Part shown: positions 19,901 to 36,320 of the stretch, one piece after another
Numbering within the stretch: position 1 is the stretch's first letter
How the letters are laid out: the number at the start of each line of letters is the position of its first letter
Source of the DNA: Axinella damicornis
Taxonomy: Eukaryota; Porifera; Demospongiae; Axinellida; Axinellidae
Direction: 5' to 3'
NCBI GenBank assembly: GCA_963931865.1
Contig: OZ007515.1
Span: forward strand, 12,786,633-12,850,632
DNA: 64,000 bases
Translations under genes and position numbers: made by a program
The notes under the pieces: generated by a model
Told to the model about the DNA's origin: nothing
Databases searched by the model: none
The model's input: the letters and a program-made list of their open reading frames with translations, nothing else

Positions 19901-22071
19901 GTGGAACGAGGCTAGACCCAGCCTGCTGTCTATCAGACCTTGCATTGGTGTTTCCTGAATAACTGGCATTCTTGTTTACCCTCTCCCCTCTGTCCACTCC
20001 CCCCCCCCCCCCCCCCCCCCCTCCCCCCTCCCCCCTCCCCCCTCCCCCCCTCCCCCTCCCCCCCTCCCCCCTCCCCCCCCTCCCCCCTCCCCCTCCCCCT
20101 CCCCCTCCCCCCTCCCCCCTCCCCCCTCCCCCTCCCCCTCCCCCTCCCCCCCTCCCCCATCCCCCCCTCCCCTCCCCCTCCCCTCCCCTCCCCCTCCCCC
20201 CTCCCCCCTCCCCCCTCCCCCTCCCCCCTTCCCCTTCCCCCCTCCCCCTCCCTCCTCCCCTCCCCCCTCCCCCTCCCCCCTCCCCCTCCCCCTCCCCCTC
20301 CCCCCTCTCTCCCCCCTCCCCCCTCCCCCTCTCTCTCCCCCTCCCTCCTCCCCCCTCCCCCCTCCCCCCTCCCCTCCCTCCTCCCCCCACACACATGCAC
20401 AGGTTGAGACAGAAGTGGGTGAAATTGTCATGTGTATTGTTCAGAACAAGATTGACCTAATTGATGAGGCTTGTATAACACCGTGAGTAGCTCTGTCTGT
20501 CCAGCCTGAACCATCAGTGGGAGGGAAGGGGGGGGGGGGGGGGGGGGGGGGGAGTGCTCCAGCACTGCATGATGAGGAGTGTTGGTTCCCCTACCAAGAG
20601 TGTGTAGTAAATGGTGTTGTTTTAGGTAACCATAACAAGCACCCATTTAGACCTTGTTTACCCAAAATTAACCAGCTAGTGTTCATAGAACGTATACCCC
20701 ACACGGAATGTTGACCTGATTGTGCTATCCGACTGCAACCTTCTGCAGACAGTGCTACCCCTAAGCTCTATACTAGCGCACAAAGCTGATGTCGTTGACT
20801 AATGGGCGGTACACAGATAGGTTCTCTTTGCTGTTGAAAGTCTTATAGCCTCTTAAATGCTAGCCTTATTCCCAGGCCGTTTTGGGAAGGTGTTTCTCCC
20901 TCCCAAAACGGCCTGGGAACGAGGCTACTTAAATGCCTGCTAGAAAGAACTGACGACTGACTGACAGACAAACGGAAATGATTGCTTAGCTTTGCACATG
21001 TGCATGTGGAGTAATTATTATACTTTCATTATACCTTTTTTATGCTGAAACAGGAATGACCCCTCCCCTCTCTCCCCTCCCTTCATCCCCTCCCCCCTCC
21101 CTCCCGTCCCTCCCCCCTCCCTCCCTTCCCTCCCTCCCCCCTCCCATCCCTCCCCTCACTACAGAGAGGAAGTAGATGCACTAGCAAGACGGTTGAGATT
21201 AAAGCTCTTCAGAACGTCCGTCAAAGAAGACTTCAATGTAGAGGAAGGTGGGTGTGTGCCAAATCTTTGAGAGACCTGATTCTGTGTCACCAAAGCCAGA
21301 TGGTCCACTGTCGGTGGTTGCACCTGTTTCGAGTACTGGCTATGTTAGTGGGTCTGCTGAATTGCAAATTAATTTTGGTAAAGTTTTCTCCACCAAAATC
21401 TATTTTCATGGAAGGTTTCTCCAAACCCTCTGTACAGTATGCTGTTTCCACGACCAGTAAAGGGCACAATTCATCAATCCCCAGGCAATGAATGCTTGAT
21501 GGGAGTGCCCCCTCTGTGTTGACATGTCATGGCATCACAAACTCCACCGCATAACAGTATTAGCGTTTCTGGACTCATGTAAGCAGCTGTTGCCTCTCTT
21601 GCAGTGTTTGAGTACTTGTCAGTGAAGTACCTGGAGAAACAGAGGAAGGAAATGGCCGAGGTCACTCACAAGCCCCTCACTACATCAATAGGTAGGATTC
21701 AACATCCACCAGGTAGGATTCAACATCCACTACATTGAGAACAGAGGGTGTGGTAGCCTGCACTACATTAATATTGATAGGTGTGGCAACACACGCTGCA
21801 TTGATAATGTCCTAGCTGTGAAAATCTGAGGTCATTGTTACCTCATAGAATACTGACTGAGGTCATCGTTATCATACTGATTACAGTGGTCATTGTGACT
21901 ACAGCTCTTTCTTATGTTGTAGGAATTTTCAATGGCTCTGACGTAACCTCAAGTCAGACATCACCATCCAGCCATCCTGGTGCAATCGGTAATGGTGGAC
22001 AGTCTTTTCAAATCAAACCCAGCAAGCACAGAGCCAGGAAGAAACATCTGTCATTCTGCTCACTGTTATGA
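16966..22071 (+). CDS. RAB23: Ras-related small GTPase Rab23
   Basis: Seven exons give 238 residues (human 237): 16966-17120, 19144-19229, 19680-19756, 20403-20482, 21165-21247, 21605-21691, 21923-22071. GTPase motifs are complete: P-loop GNGAVGKSS (about 16-24), effector region KKTIGVDF, DTAGQEEFD, NKIDL and TSVKED. The protein ends CSLL, a CaaL-type prenylation signal expected to receive geranylgeranyl. RAB23 is a vesicle-trafficking GTPase that in vertebrates acts at cilia and restrains Hedgehog signalling; the sponge-like or invertebrate role is not shown by sequence. Introns contain a 52-bp minisatellite, a 400-bp C/T tract and poly(C)/poly(G) runs. No frameshift is seen. Confidence 0.96.
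18049..18325 (+). repeat. 52-bp minisatellite in RAB23 intron 1
   Basis: About six copies of a 52-bp unit containing CTTCTTCAGCTTGCCAGCCG, then GCAGTGATCAACCAGGCATA and CACACACCCCAC; the last unit is shortened. Confidence 0.9.
19653..19676 (+). repeat. Poly(C) tract at a 3' splice site
   Basis: C run directly followed by ACAG and RAB23 exon 3 (19680). Confidence 0.85.
20000..20388 (+). repeat. Extreme CCCCCT low-complexity tract
   Basis: About 390 bp composed almost only of C with scattered T (CCCCCCTCCC patterns) in RAB23 intron 3, ending shortly before the exon 4 acceptor at 20402. The complementary strand is a dense G-quadruplex candidate. Proline-rich or glycine-rich open frames here are artefacts. 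Confidence 0.9.
20529..20552 (+). repeat. Poly(G) run
   Basis: About 24 G in RAB23 intron 4. Confidence 0.85.
20861..20927 (+). mobile_element. 67-bp palindromic miniature element with 9-bp target duplication
   Basis: Arms TAGCCTTATTCCCAGGCCGT and its complement at the right end (CGGCCTGGGAACGAGGCTA) enclose a short loop. The element is flanked by the perfect direct repeat CTTAAATGC at 20852-20860 and 20928-20936, the mark of a transposition. It has no coding capacity. Related arms occur at 19878-19912, 40407-40850 and 59614-59683. Confidence 0.85.
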
Positions 22072-22419
22072 CACAACTCTCTTGCATTCGTTTCCCCTCA
22101 TCATTGATTTTATCGCACTTTGACTGGACCTATACGTTTCTTGTATGCGATGTTCAGTGTTGACAAGTGCTGACAGACATGTATGTAGACCAACATTGAC
22201 GTTGTGTTATATCAGGGCATAATTTCACTTCAGAACGTATGACTGTTGATGTGACCAGTTTCAACACTGACAAAATGTTTACCGTGTTGTGCTATGGATC
22301 TGCTGACGGAATAATTATTATTATTAAAAACATTTTGTGCACTGAGAAAGATCTTGATAATAGCGGCAGCGTTTAGAGGAGAGTGTATGAGTCGAAGGAG
22401 GGGGAAAAAAAGGAACGCT
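22072..22419. other. RAB23 3' flank
   Basis: Presumed 3' untranslated region of RAB23 with a short ATT repeat near 22312. Nothing else is recognised. Confidence 0.5.
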
Positions 22420-22492
22420 AGGTTCGTTCGGGGTTCGAACCCGAGACCTTCTGCGTGTAAAGCAGACGTGATAACCACTACACCAACGAACC
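22420..22492 (-). tRNA. tRNA-Val (anticodon TAC)
   Basis: Minus strand from 22492: acceptor arm GGTTCGT pairs with ACGAACC over 7 bp. The D arm reads GTGTAGTGGTTATCAC (box A region), the anticodon loop CTTTACA carries TAC, and the T arm is GGGTTCGAACCCC (box B). The body is almost identical to metazoan tRNA-Val. No intron. A run of seven T follows on the minus strand (22405-22411), fitting RNA polymerase III termination. Confidence 0.95.
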
Positions 22493-22883
22493 AGCTCGCT
22501 TGGGGGAGGTGAATAATTCGCTAAAAAGGAAGCGCGTTCCTCCGACGGTGCCTAAATTTGGAGCTGTAAAAATGGGATGGGTAAGCCCAAAATATTTCTA
22601 CGGGCAGAATGCATGGTTGTCGTATGCAGTTCCTGAGTTGTAACGACACGTTAATTGACATTGTGTAGCTCTAGTTGGAGTTTCTAGGTTCCTTGTATCT
22701 CTCTACCAAGTGGCAGAAGGACTAGACAAGACGGCGAGCCACCTTGGATGGTTGTACATGGTGCTGCCTACGCTACTGTGCTGTTGCGCGCCACTACAGT
22801 ACAAAGTATAGAGACCCTCCTCCCCCGTACTACATACTCTGATTCTCCAGTAAGGTGAACGGGGGACCTGTGGGCGTGAAGGC
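22493..22883. other. Upstream region between tRNA-Val and ROCK
   Basis: Probably the promoter and 5' leader of ROCK. No named element recognised. Confidence 0.4.
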
Positions 22884-29802
<6,919 letters not shown>

Positions 29803-29806
29803 TGAG

Positions 29807-30006
29807 NNNNNNNNNNNNNNNNNNNNNNNNNNNNNNNNNNNNNNNNNNNNNNNNNNNNNNNNNNNNNNNNNNNNNNNNNNNNNNNNNNNNNNNNNNNNNN
29901 NNNNNNNNNNNNNNNNNNNNNNNNNNNNNNNNNNNNNNNNNNNNNNNNNNNNNNNNNNNNNNNNNNNNNNNNNNNNNNNNNNNNNNNNNNNNNNNNNNNN
30001 NNNNNN
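29807..30006. other. Assembly gap, 200 N
   Basis: Exactly 200 N, a nominal gap size. The left flank is the middle of ROCK and the right flank is the middle of FAM91A1, so at least the missing two thirds of ROCK and the first ~40 % of FAM91A1 must fit here if the join is right. Confidence 0.97.
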
Positions 30007-30064
30007 GATTACTATAGATTACTATAGATTACTCTAGAATACTAACTTGATGTTTCCCTGCCAG

Positions 30065-32523
30065 ATTCTTCGGAGCGCCTCCTCCCCACGTCCAAATAGC
30101 GGGATGTTCCAAAGGAGACTAGGGTTCCTCTTCGACTCCACCCTCACTGCCTACCTCATGATGGGAAACCTCTCCTCTGTGAGTTGCCATGGCAACCAGT
30201 GATGTCAGTCAATACATTGCATTGAGCCGCATTGAGGATTGTACCTGGTAAAGTCCCACCTCTCCCCTCGGTCCTAATGTATTCTGTTACTGTTCAGTGC
30301 TGTTTAACGTTTGACCATGTAGGGCATATTAGTGCTGCTCAGATAGCAGTTACAACATGCGTGGTTCATAGCTGTCAAATTTGTGGACCATCCCATTCTC
30401 CCAACTTGCAGGGCCTGAAGAACCACGCAGTCACCATGTTTGAAGTGGGGAAACTCGCGGATGAGTCGCTGGACAGTTTCCTCTCGGAGCTGGATAGGGT
30501 GCGTCTGGGCAGGCACCCACAACACACACACACAAACACACACACTCACACATGCATGTACGCATCTCCCCTACACTTACACGCATGACACACACACACT
30601 CACTGGTGCTCACACATGCCCACCCTTCCCTGGTAGATGACGGAGCAGGCTGAGGGGGAGGCCAGGCGGGTACTATGAGCATGCATTACACTGCGTAATA
30701 CGGTGAGGTTCCTGAGGAACAACCCACGGTTGATGAAGGGTGAGGAGGGGAGGGGTGTCGGGTGGACCTGCTGCGCTGTGAGAGCATGGCGAGTCTTGAT
30801 GCTGCCACACTCAACCGAGTGCTGCAGAAGAACTACAGGTGGGTTTAGTGATGTGTGGAGGTGTGCTGAGTGTGGGGGCAGAACTACAGGTGGGTTTAGT
30901 GATGTGTGGAGGTGTGCTGAGTGTGGAGTGAGGGGGATTCTTCCCCCAGGTTGTGATGGATTTAATTAAGGATGGTGGAACTTTAATGCCAACACGGAAC
31001 TAGCTAGCCAAGAGTCACGACAGACCAGCTTGTGAGTCTTGTCGCTACACTCATCTCCACTCCCCCTTTCCTCTTGTTTAGCGTTCTTGTTTCCATGGCG
31101 CCACTCAGCCAAGAGGTGAGGTCCATGAGCAGCTGTCAGCCCCCGCACCTGGGACCCCCGTGCCGGAGATGAACAGCATCTGGTTCAAGCTGTGGCTGTA
31201 CCAGCGGCTAGGGGATGGTCCCCCTCCGTCCTCCTCGCAAAGGGAACACGCCTTCGCAAACTGCCACCCTTCCTCAAAGTATGTGTCGTCGATGTGTGTT
31301 AGCAGCATCCCCACCACACATTCATGTACAGTGGAGTGCGTAGTCATAGTAACCAGTTCTCCCGATTAGTAAGGTTAGGAGCAGCAGCAACTTCATCCTG
31401 ACCTAACCTTCACCCAACCTCAATCTTTGATCGTCTCCCTCACCCCTACACATGTACGCACACACCCCTCAGGGTTATAGTCGTGTTCTTGTAACCACAT
31501 GGGCCATGACTCCACCAGCGTCATCTCCTCCAATCTGTTGCTGACCGTCAACGATGCCCTCACCCACTCTGCAGTGCTCATTCAGGTAGCTGATTACTCC
31601 TCATGCATTGAAACACACCACTAGGCTTTTCGTTGCCCCTCCCCTCATCACACACACACCACCCACACCCACACCAGGCTCATGGTTGGAAAGAAGATGG
31701 AGAGGTACAACACATACCATTTCCATTTGATGACAAAGATGAAGAAGTTCCTCTGCCCGAAGGTAAGCGAATTGGGACACCTGGGGGGGGGGGGGGGGGG
31801 GGGGGGAAGAGGCCCGGGAGGGAGGAGAGGGAGAGTCATAATTTATTTCCTTCCTCATCAGATGATCTTGTTCAGCATCCCTGCCTCAAGCAGCTAGAGC
31901 AACAACTTGACCTCGCCCACACCTGTGGCTATGTCACCTTGCTGCGCACTGGAGCTCCCCCTCCCGCTCACACATCCCACAGGAGGACCCGGAGGAAGCC
32001 GTCTCTGCAGGTACACAAACCGACGGCTGAGGAGAAGGCAAAACAACACGAGATCTCAGACTTCCTGGATGATCTCCGAGAGTTGGGCATTGGTGAGGTG
32101 AAGCAGTCTAGGAAGCCGACCCTGGTGGAAGCCAGGGCAGAGGAACACAACGGCACTGATTCGGTGGATCTGATGCCACCGGCAGTACGGAGGATTGCAA
32201 TGGAGTGGGTCCCACTGGAGTTGAGCTATGGGATCCCCCTGTTCAGCGAGGAGGGCCAACCAGGCCATCTGTGATAAGGTAAGTCATGTGACACAGGATA
32301 CTCAATCATGTGACCTGATGGTAATTAACGGAGGAACATCCCCACTCATGCACACGCAGGTCCAGGAGTGTGGGCTGTTCCAGGCAGAGAGTTTACAGAG
32401 GCAGACTGAAGCCAACCGTCTCCTTACCCTGGACCTCCTCAGCTTCATCAGTGAGCACCAGGTACGTACTCGTCCTGGCAGTCACGGCTTGCAATTAAGT
32501 GATGCAAGAGTCTTCCCCTCTCC

Positions 32524-32559
<36 letters not shown>

Positions 32560-32696
32560 AGGATATTCCTTATTTCCCTGATGTCCTCAATGGCTCCCAC
32601 TTCACGGACCCTCACCCCCACCCTCCCTCTGTCCCCATGCCAACACGCAACCTTGTGTTCCTGAATGGGACGCTTGAACCCTACACTGGAAGATAG
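30065..32696 (+). CDS. FAM91A1: FAM91A1, 3' half, with several apparent frameshifts
   Basis: Exons: 30065-30178, 30412-30498, 30637-30838, 31082-31278, 31473-31585, 31678-31762, 31862-32278, 32360-32461, 32562-32696 (stop). Recognised stretches: FLFDSTLTAYLMMGNLSS, HAVTMFEVGKLADESLDSFL, VDLLRCESMASLDAATLNRV, VPEMNSIWFKLWLYQRLGDG, HIPFPFDD, HTCGYVTLL, WVPLELSYGIPLFS, RNLVFLNGTLEPYTGR. FAM91A1 (838 residues in human) joins the TBC1D23 bridge that captures golgin-bound vesicles at the trans-Golgi and acts with the WDR11 complex. Only the C-terminal part is present; the start lies in the gap. Reading the family sequence needs one-base corrections near 30668, 30688, 30759, 31156, 31228, 31502 and 32253. 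Splice sites are intact and four exons are clean, so sequencing error is as likely as gene decay. No other gene in the window shows this. Confidence 0.88.
31786..31806 (+). repeat. Poly(G) run
   Basis: About 21 G following CCTG in the FAM91A1 intron after exon 31678-31762. Confidence 0.85.
32525..32559 (+). repeat. Poly(C) tract at a 3' splice site
   Basis: About 35 C directly followed by AG and the last FAM91A1 exon (32562). Confidence 0.9.
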
Positions 32697-33328
32697 TACC
32701 GTTCTCTCTGATTGACACACCCACAGTGTATACCCTTCATAGATCTAGTCTATAATGGTTTGAGCAACTGGCAGTGCCAACTCACGATACCTCATGCCTA
32801 GCCTTACTCCCACCTCGTGGATAGTCTCTGGTCATGAACTGGTCCACCAGCAGTATATAACGTAACGGGCCACCAGCCACAGATTATACTGGTGGTCACT
32901 CAGAGGAGGTTGGACATGGTTGACCTTTTCTAATCAAAATGGCTGGGGTCACACTAATTAGATCTCGAGATCTTGAGAAAGAGGCATTTCTAGCTAATTC
33001 TAAGGAGGGACCCCTTCATCAAAAAATTAATAATGAGGGGGACCAACCTCAAAATTGGCTAAACATGCTTCATACTCCAGATGTAGAATTTTAATTAGTG
33101 TGACGCAAGCCATTTTGAGCCATTTTGATTAGAAAAGGTCAAGCATGTCCAACCTCCTCCGGTGGTCACTTTAGAGCTCAATTCCAAAGACAAAAAAAAT
33201 TATGATGGGACAAAATTAATTTTTATACAAAATAAAAGTGACTTGGGCTGCAAATTTTGGTCAAGGTTATTCTGTGCACAGCTAGGAGTAACAAATGTAA
33301 TGATGAGTACAAGATGAGGCTGCTCTCC
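32697..33328. other. Intergenic, FAM91A1 / calcium sensor (convergent)
   Basis: Contains both 3' untranslated regions and one complete miniature transposon (32901-33160). No other gene. Confidence 0.6.
32901..33160. mobile_element. 260-bp miniature inverted-repeat element with 10-bp target duplication
   Basis: Left arm GAGGAGGTTGGACATGGTTG then ACCTTTTCTAATCAAAATGG; the right end is its complement with one mismatch, giving arms of about 43 bp. The element is bounded by the perfect direct repeat GGTGGTCACT at 32891-32900 and 33161-33170. A target duplication of 9-11 bp is typical of Mutator-like elements; the arms themselves were not matched to a known family. No coding capacity. Confidence 0.88.
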
Positions 33329-33910
33329 TCACTCTGAAGAGGTGCCGGATGGGTCCAGGAGAAGGAGGTTCACTACCGAGGGGTCCTTCTTGACCCCTTC
33401 AATAAAATGCTCTAGAGAGAGCCGCCCTTTCTTGCTAGTGTCCATCTGCCGGAATATCTTGTCTGTCCTTTTCTCTGGAGTGGACTCTTCTGTCAGTGCC
33501 ATTGCCGACCCAACCATCTTGTAGATTGCCCGTGTCACATCCAGCATCTCATTCTTGGTGATGAAACCATTTCCATCCAGGTCGTACAGCCGGAAGGCCC
33601 ACTCCAGCTTTGACCGGAGGTCTCCCCTTGTCACTATGGACAGGCCTTCCATGAATTCCTTGAAGTCAACTACACCATCACGGTTGCGGTCAAATGCACG
33701 AAACACATACTCTGAGAACAAGGCTGCGTCTCCGCTTGGAAAGAAACTGCTGTATATGCTACGAAAGTTTTCAGCTGTGAGGCATCCATTGGGACAGTCC
33801 TTGATGAAGCCTTTGAACCACAGCTGAATGTCCTGTTCGTCATCAAAGGTGGTGGCCTCCATGACTTCTGATACAGCCTCAGGTCGGAGCTTGCTGTTTT
33901 GCTGGCCCAT
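33329..33910 (-). CDS. Neuronal calcium sensor-like protein (hippocalcin/VILIP type), copy 1
   Basis: Single exon, 193 residues. Starts [11 protein letters not shown], an N-myristoylation signal (Gly2, Ser6) as in hippocalcin and VILIP-1. Four EF-hand regions: EF1 is disabled by the family-typical Cys-Pro (KDCPNGCL). EF2 ([12 protein letters not shown]) and EF3 ([12 protein letters not shown]) have full ligand sets. EF4 ([12 protein letters not shown]) has Lys at position 5 and His instead of Glu at position 12, so it should not bind calcium. Such proteins move to membranes on calcium binding (calcium-myristoyl switch). It lies 537 bp downstream of a paralogue in the same orientation; the pair looks like a tandem duplication. 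Lack of introns suggests an intronless family or an old retrocopy. Confidence 0.93.
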   Translation of the reverse strand: MGQQNSKLRPEAVSEVMEATTFDDEQDIQLWFKGFIKDCPNGCLTAENFRSIYSSFFPSGDAALFSEYVFRAFDRNRDGVVDFKEFMEGLSIVTRGDLRSKLEWAFRLYDLDGNGFITKNEMLDVTRAIYKMVGSAMALTEESTPEKRTDKIFRQMDTSKKGRLSLEHFIEGVKKDPSVVNLLLLDPSGTSSE

Positions 33911-34447
33911 TGTGTCTCCGAGGGCAGTCTAGAACTCACAACAGTAGGATTGCTACGTATGGTTTCCGGTACCCTTGGCTGGAAATTATAGTGTTTCAGT
34001 CAGTGGTTGAAGACTGGGGCCGGGGAGAAACAGTTTATAGGCAAGTTGTGTTCGACTGCTCAGCCCCGCCCCTAATTACTGCAGAGCATTGGCCTGCTAT
34101 CCGTCCGTACGTGCACTCGGAACACACACAAGCAATCAAACCTGTTTCAGACCATCGATCACCGTTGTAGCTACGTAGGTCGTTCGTGAGCTAGAGTTGT
34201 TTATTTTGGCCGTAGACACACCCACTTCAACTCATGCCCCAAATTCACAACCCAACAACAATTATCGCGATGACATTTCCGGTACGATACCGCATAAACA
34301 ACAGGCAGGTCGAAAAATCTTTTTCTATTAAATTTTACTCTATGGTAAGTTAGCACTGTAAAAAACAACAAAAAAAAACAGTACTATCTTGTGGTGTGTG
34401 AGGGGGTGAACTACCAGTTGCGTAGGGTGAGCTGCTATCTGCTGGCT
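33911..34447. promoter_or_regulatory. Spacer between the two calcium sensor genes
   Basis: Should contain the promoter of copy 1 and the 3' end of copy 2. No named element is seen; a poly(A)-like AACAACAAAAAAAAAC stretch lies near 34363. Confidence 0.4.
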
Positions 34448-35038
34448 TCAAACGTTCCCCATCGCCCCTGCTGTGCTAGGATCACACTGCAACAGCCGTA
34501 CGATTGAAGGGTCTGTCTTTGCGCCATCGATGAACTCCTTCAAAGAGAGTCTCCCATCTTTGTTTGTATCCATCTGTTTAAAGATTTTTTCAGTTCGCTT
34601 CTCCGGTGTGGACTCATCTTCCGGCATTGTCATCACCGTCCCAACCATCTTGTAGATTGCTTTTACTATCTCAAGCATCTCGGACTTGGTGATGTAGCCG
34701 TTGCCATCGAGGTCGTACATGTTGAATGCCCACCGCAACTTATCTTCCAGTTTGCCACGTGACGTCACAGAGAGGGCACAGATGAACTCTCTGAAGTCTA
34801 TTGTGCCATCTTTGTTTGCATCAAAAGTGCGGAATACATGTTCGGCAAACTTTGATGCATCTCCATGTGGAAAGAAGCTAGCGTATATACCCTTGAATTC
34901 ATCCACACTTAGGTGGCCGCTGGGGCAGTCCTTAAGGAACCCCTTGTACCATTCCTGAAGCTCGTGTTCTGTAAACTCAGTGTTCTGGACCAGGTCCTCA
35001 ATCACCTCTGGACGCAGCTTGCTGTTCTGTTTCCCCAT
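34448..35038 (-). CDS. Neuronal calcium sensor-like protein (hippocalcin/VILIP type), copy 2
   Basis: Single exon, 196 residues from the Met at 35038. That start is chosen over an in-frame Met at 35077 because [11 protein letters not shown] is the conserved myristoylation signal and the 13 residues before it (MSHTHIPAG...) are not family-like. EF1 is inactive (KDCPSGHL). EF2 ([12 protein letters not shown]), EF3 ([12 protein letters not shown]) and EF4 ([12 protein letters not shown]) all have canonical ligands. It is closer to vertebrate VSNL1/HPCA than copy 1 and keeps three functional sites, so it is the likely ancestral-type member. Confidence 0.95.
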   Translation of the reverse strand: MGKQNSKLRPEVIEDLVQNTEFTEHELQEWYKGFLKDCPSGHLSVDEFKGIYASFFPHGDASKFAEHVFRTFDANKDGTIDFREFICALSVTSRGKLEDKLRWAFNMYDLDGNGYITKSEMLEIVKAIYKMVGTVMTMPEDESTPEKRTEKIFKQMDTNKDGRLSLKEFIDGAKTDPSIVRLLQCDPSTAGAMGNV

Positions 35039-35426
35039 TGTGGATTGCTGTCCTGCGGGTATGTGTGTGTGCGACAACGAAATTGAAATTCAAGTAGTAA
35101 ATTGATAAACACCACCATTCAAACGCAGCATAACAGTTACCCAACCTACCTCCACACTGGTAAACAATCCATCAGGGACAGGAAGCACAGGCACATACCA
35201 CACATGCTAATTGGCATTGATAAAATTCCTCACACCACACCACTATTACTAACATGAGGTGGGTGTTCAAAGATGACCCTGGACATGGATCATGCTAGCA
35301 GACATTTGTCCTCAGTTCAACTGCTTCACAAAATGGCCACCAGATATCAAGTGCCTCTGGAAATGAAATGTGCCATTGCAACTGACCACACAAGAAATAT
35401 TGCAAAGTTGATTGATGTGGGAACAT

Positions 35427-35458
<32 letters not shown>

Positions 35459-36320
35459 CTCTGCAATGAGCGCAGAGTTGAGTATTCAGAAATAGCACAT
35501 TTTGAACTCTGACCGGAATAGAAACTACTCCTTAGGGGTCAAGATGGCTGGTCATAGCTGTGACTACAGTGATGCAACACTAATAATGCGTGTTGTCAAC
35601 AGTTGAAAATACAGTGTAGCCAAATGGTCATGCAGTGTGGTAAAAAACAATGACAGCCAAAAGGGAGACCTACCCAGGTCAAAATATTGGTGATTACATC
35701 TCGGTCACGAACTTGGGCAGATTCTGACTACTCCTACCTACTAATGACAGCCAAAAGTTACACCTGGCCACAGCTATGATTCCGGTATCCATGGGAGCTA
35801 CACCCCACCCCCACCCCCCTCCCCCCCCTTTGTACAATGGCCTGTGTCATCCACTACACTTTATTATGCACTCTTGTCCACTACCATTTCTGGTTTCCCA
35901 TACCCTTTGGCACGGAGAGTTGGGTCAACAAACCAGTTGAAGCTACAATCAGACTCTACCTCCTCACCAACACCACATCCTACTTCGCACCCTGCCCGTG
36001 AAGTAAGAAGTGGGTTGTAGTGGTGAGTCTACTCGGTGGGCGGTGCTACTTACAGACGTTTCCAGTACCCTCGGCTCCTCCTGACAGTCAGTAAAGCAAG
36101 GGAACCGATCGACCTGGGAGAGAGACTAGACGCCTGCTCTGTACTGTACGTACACGTATTAGATGTGCTCACAAGTATTTCCGCTTTGTTACGCCACGCC
36201 CTCCAGGTGATCACGTGATTAGATGCAGGTGCACGTGCACGTGCAAGCGCGAGATCCGCGCGCGGATATGGGTTGTGGATATAGGGCCGGGGCGCTTACT
36301 AACCACAGTCCGCAGCCAGA
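35039..36320. other. Divergent upstream region with element remnant and poly(G)
   Basis: Between copy 2 of the calcium sensor (minus) and the PQ-loop gene (plus). Holds a poly(G) run (35429-35458), a family B inverted-repeat element (about 35520-35815) and a C-rich stretch near 35800. Near 36230-36260 CACGTGCACGTGCA repeats and GCGCGCG may be part of the PQ-loop promoter. No exon recognised. Confidence 0.5.
35520..35815. mobile_element. Inverted-repeat element, family B copy 2
   Basis: Left GGTCAAGATGGCTGGTCATA and GCTGTGACTACAGTGATGC; right CCACAGCTATGATTCCGGTA and CATGGGAGCTACACCCC, similar to the ends of the copy at 23171. Confidence 0.55.

Noticed and set aside
19933..20460. Long Pro-rich and Gly-rich open frames on both strands
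   Set aside because: Products of the C/T low-complexity tract in RAB23 intron 3.
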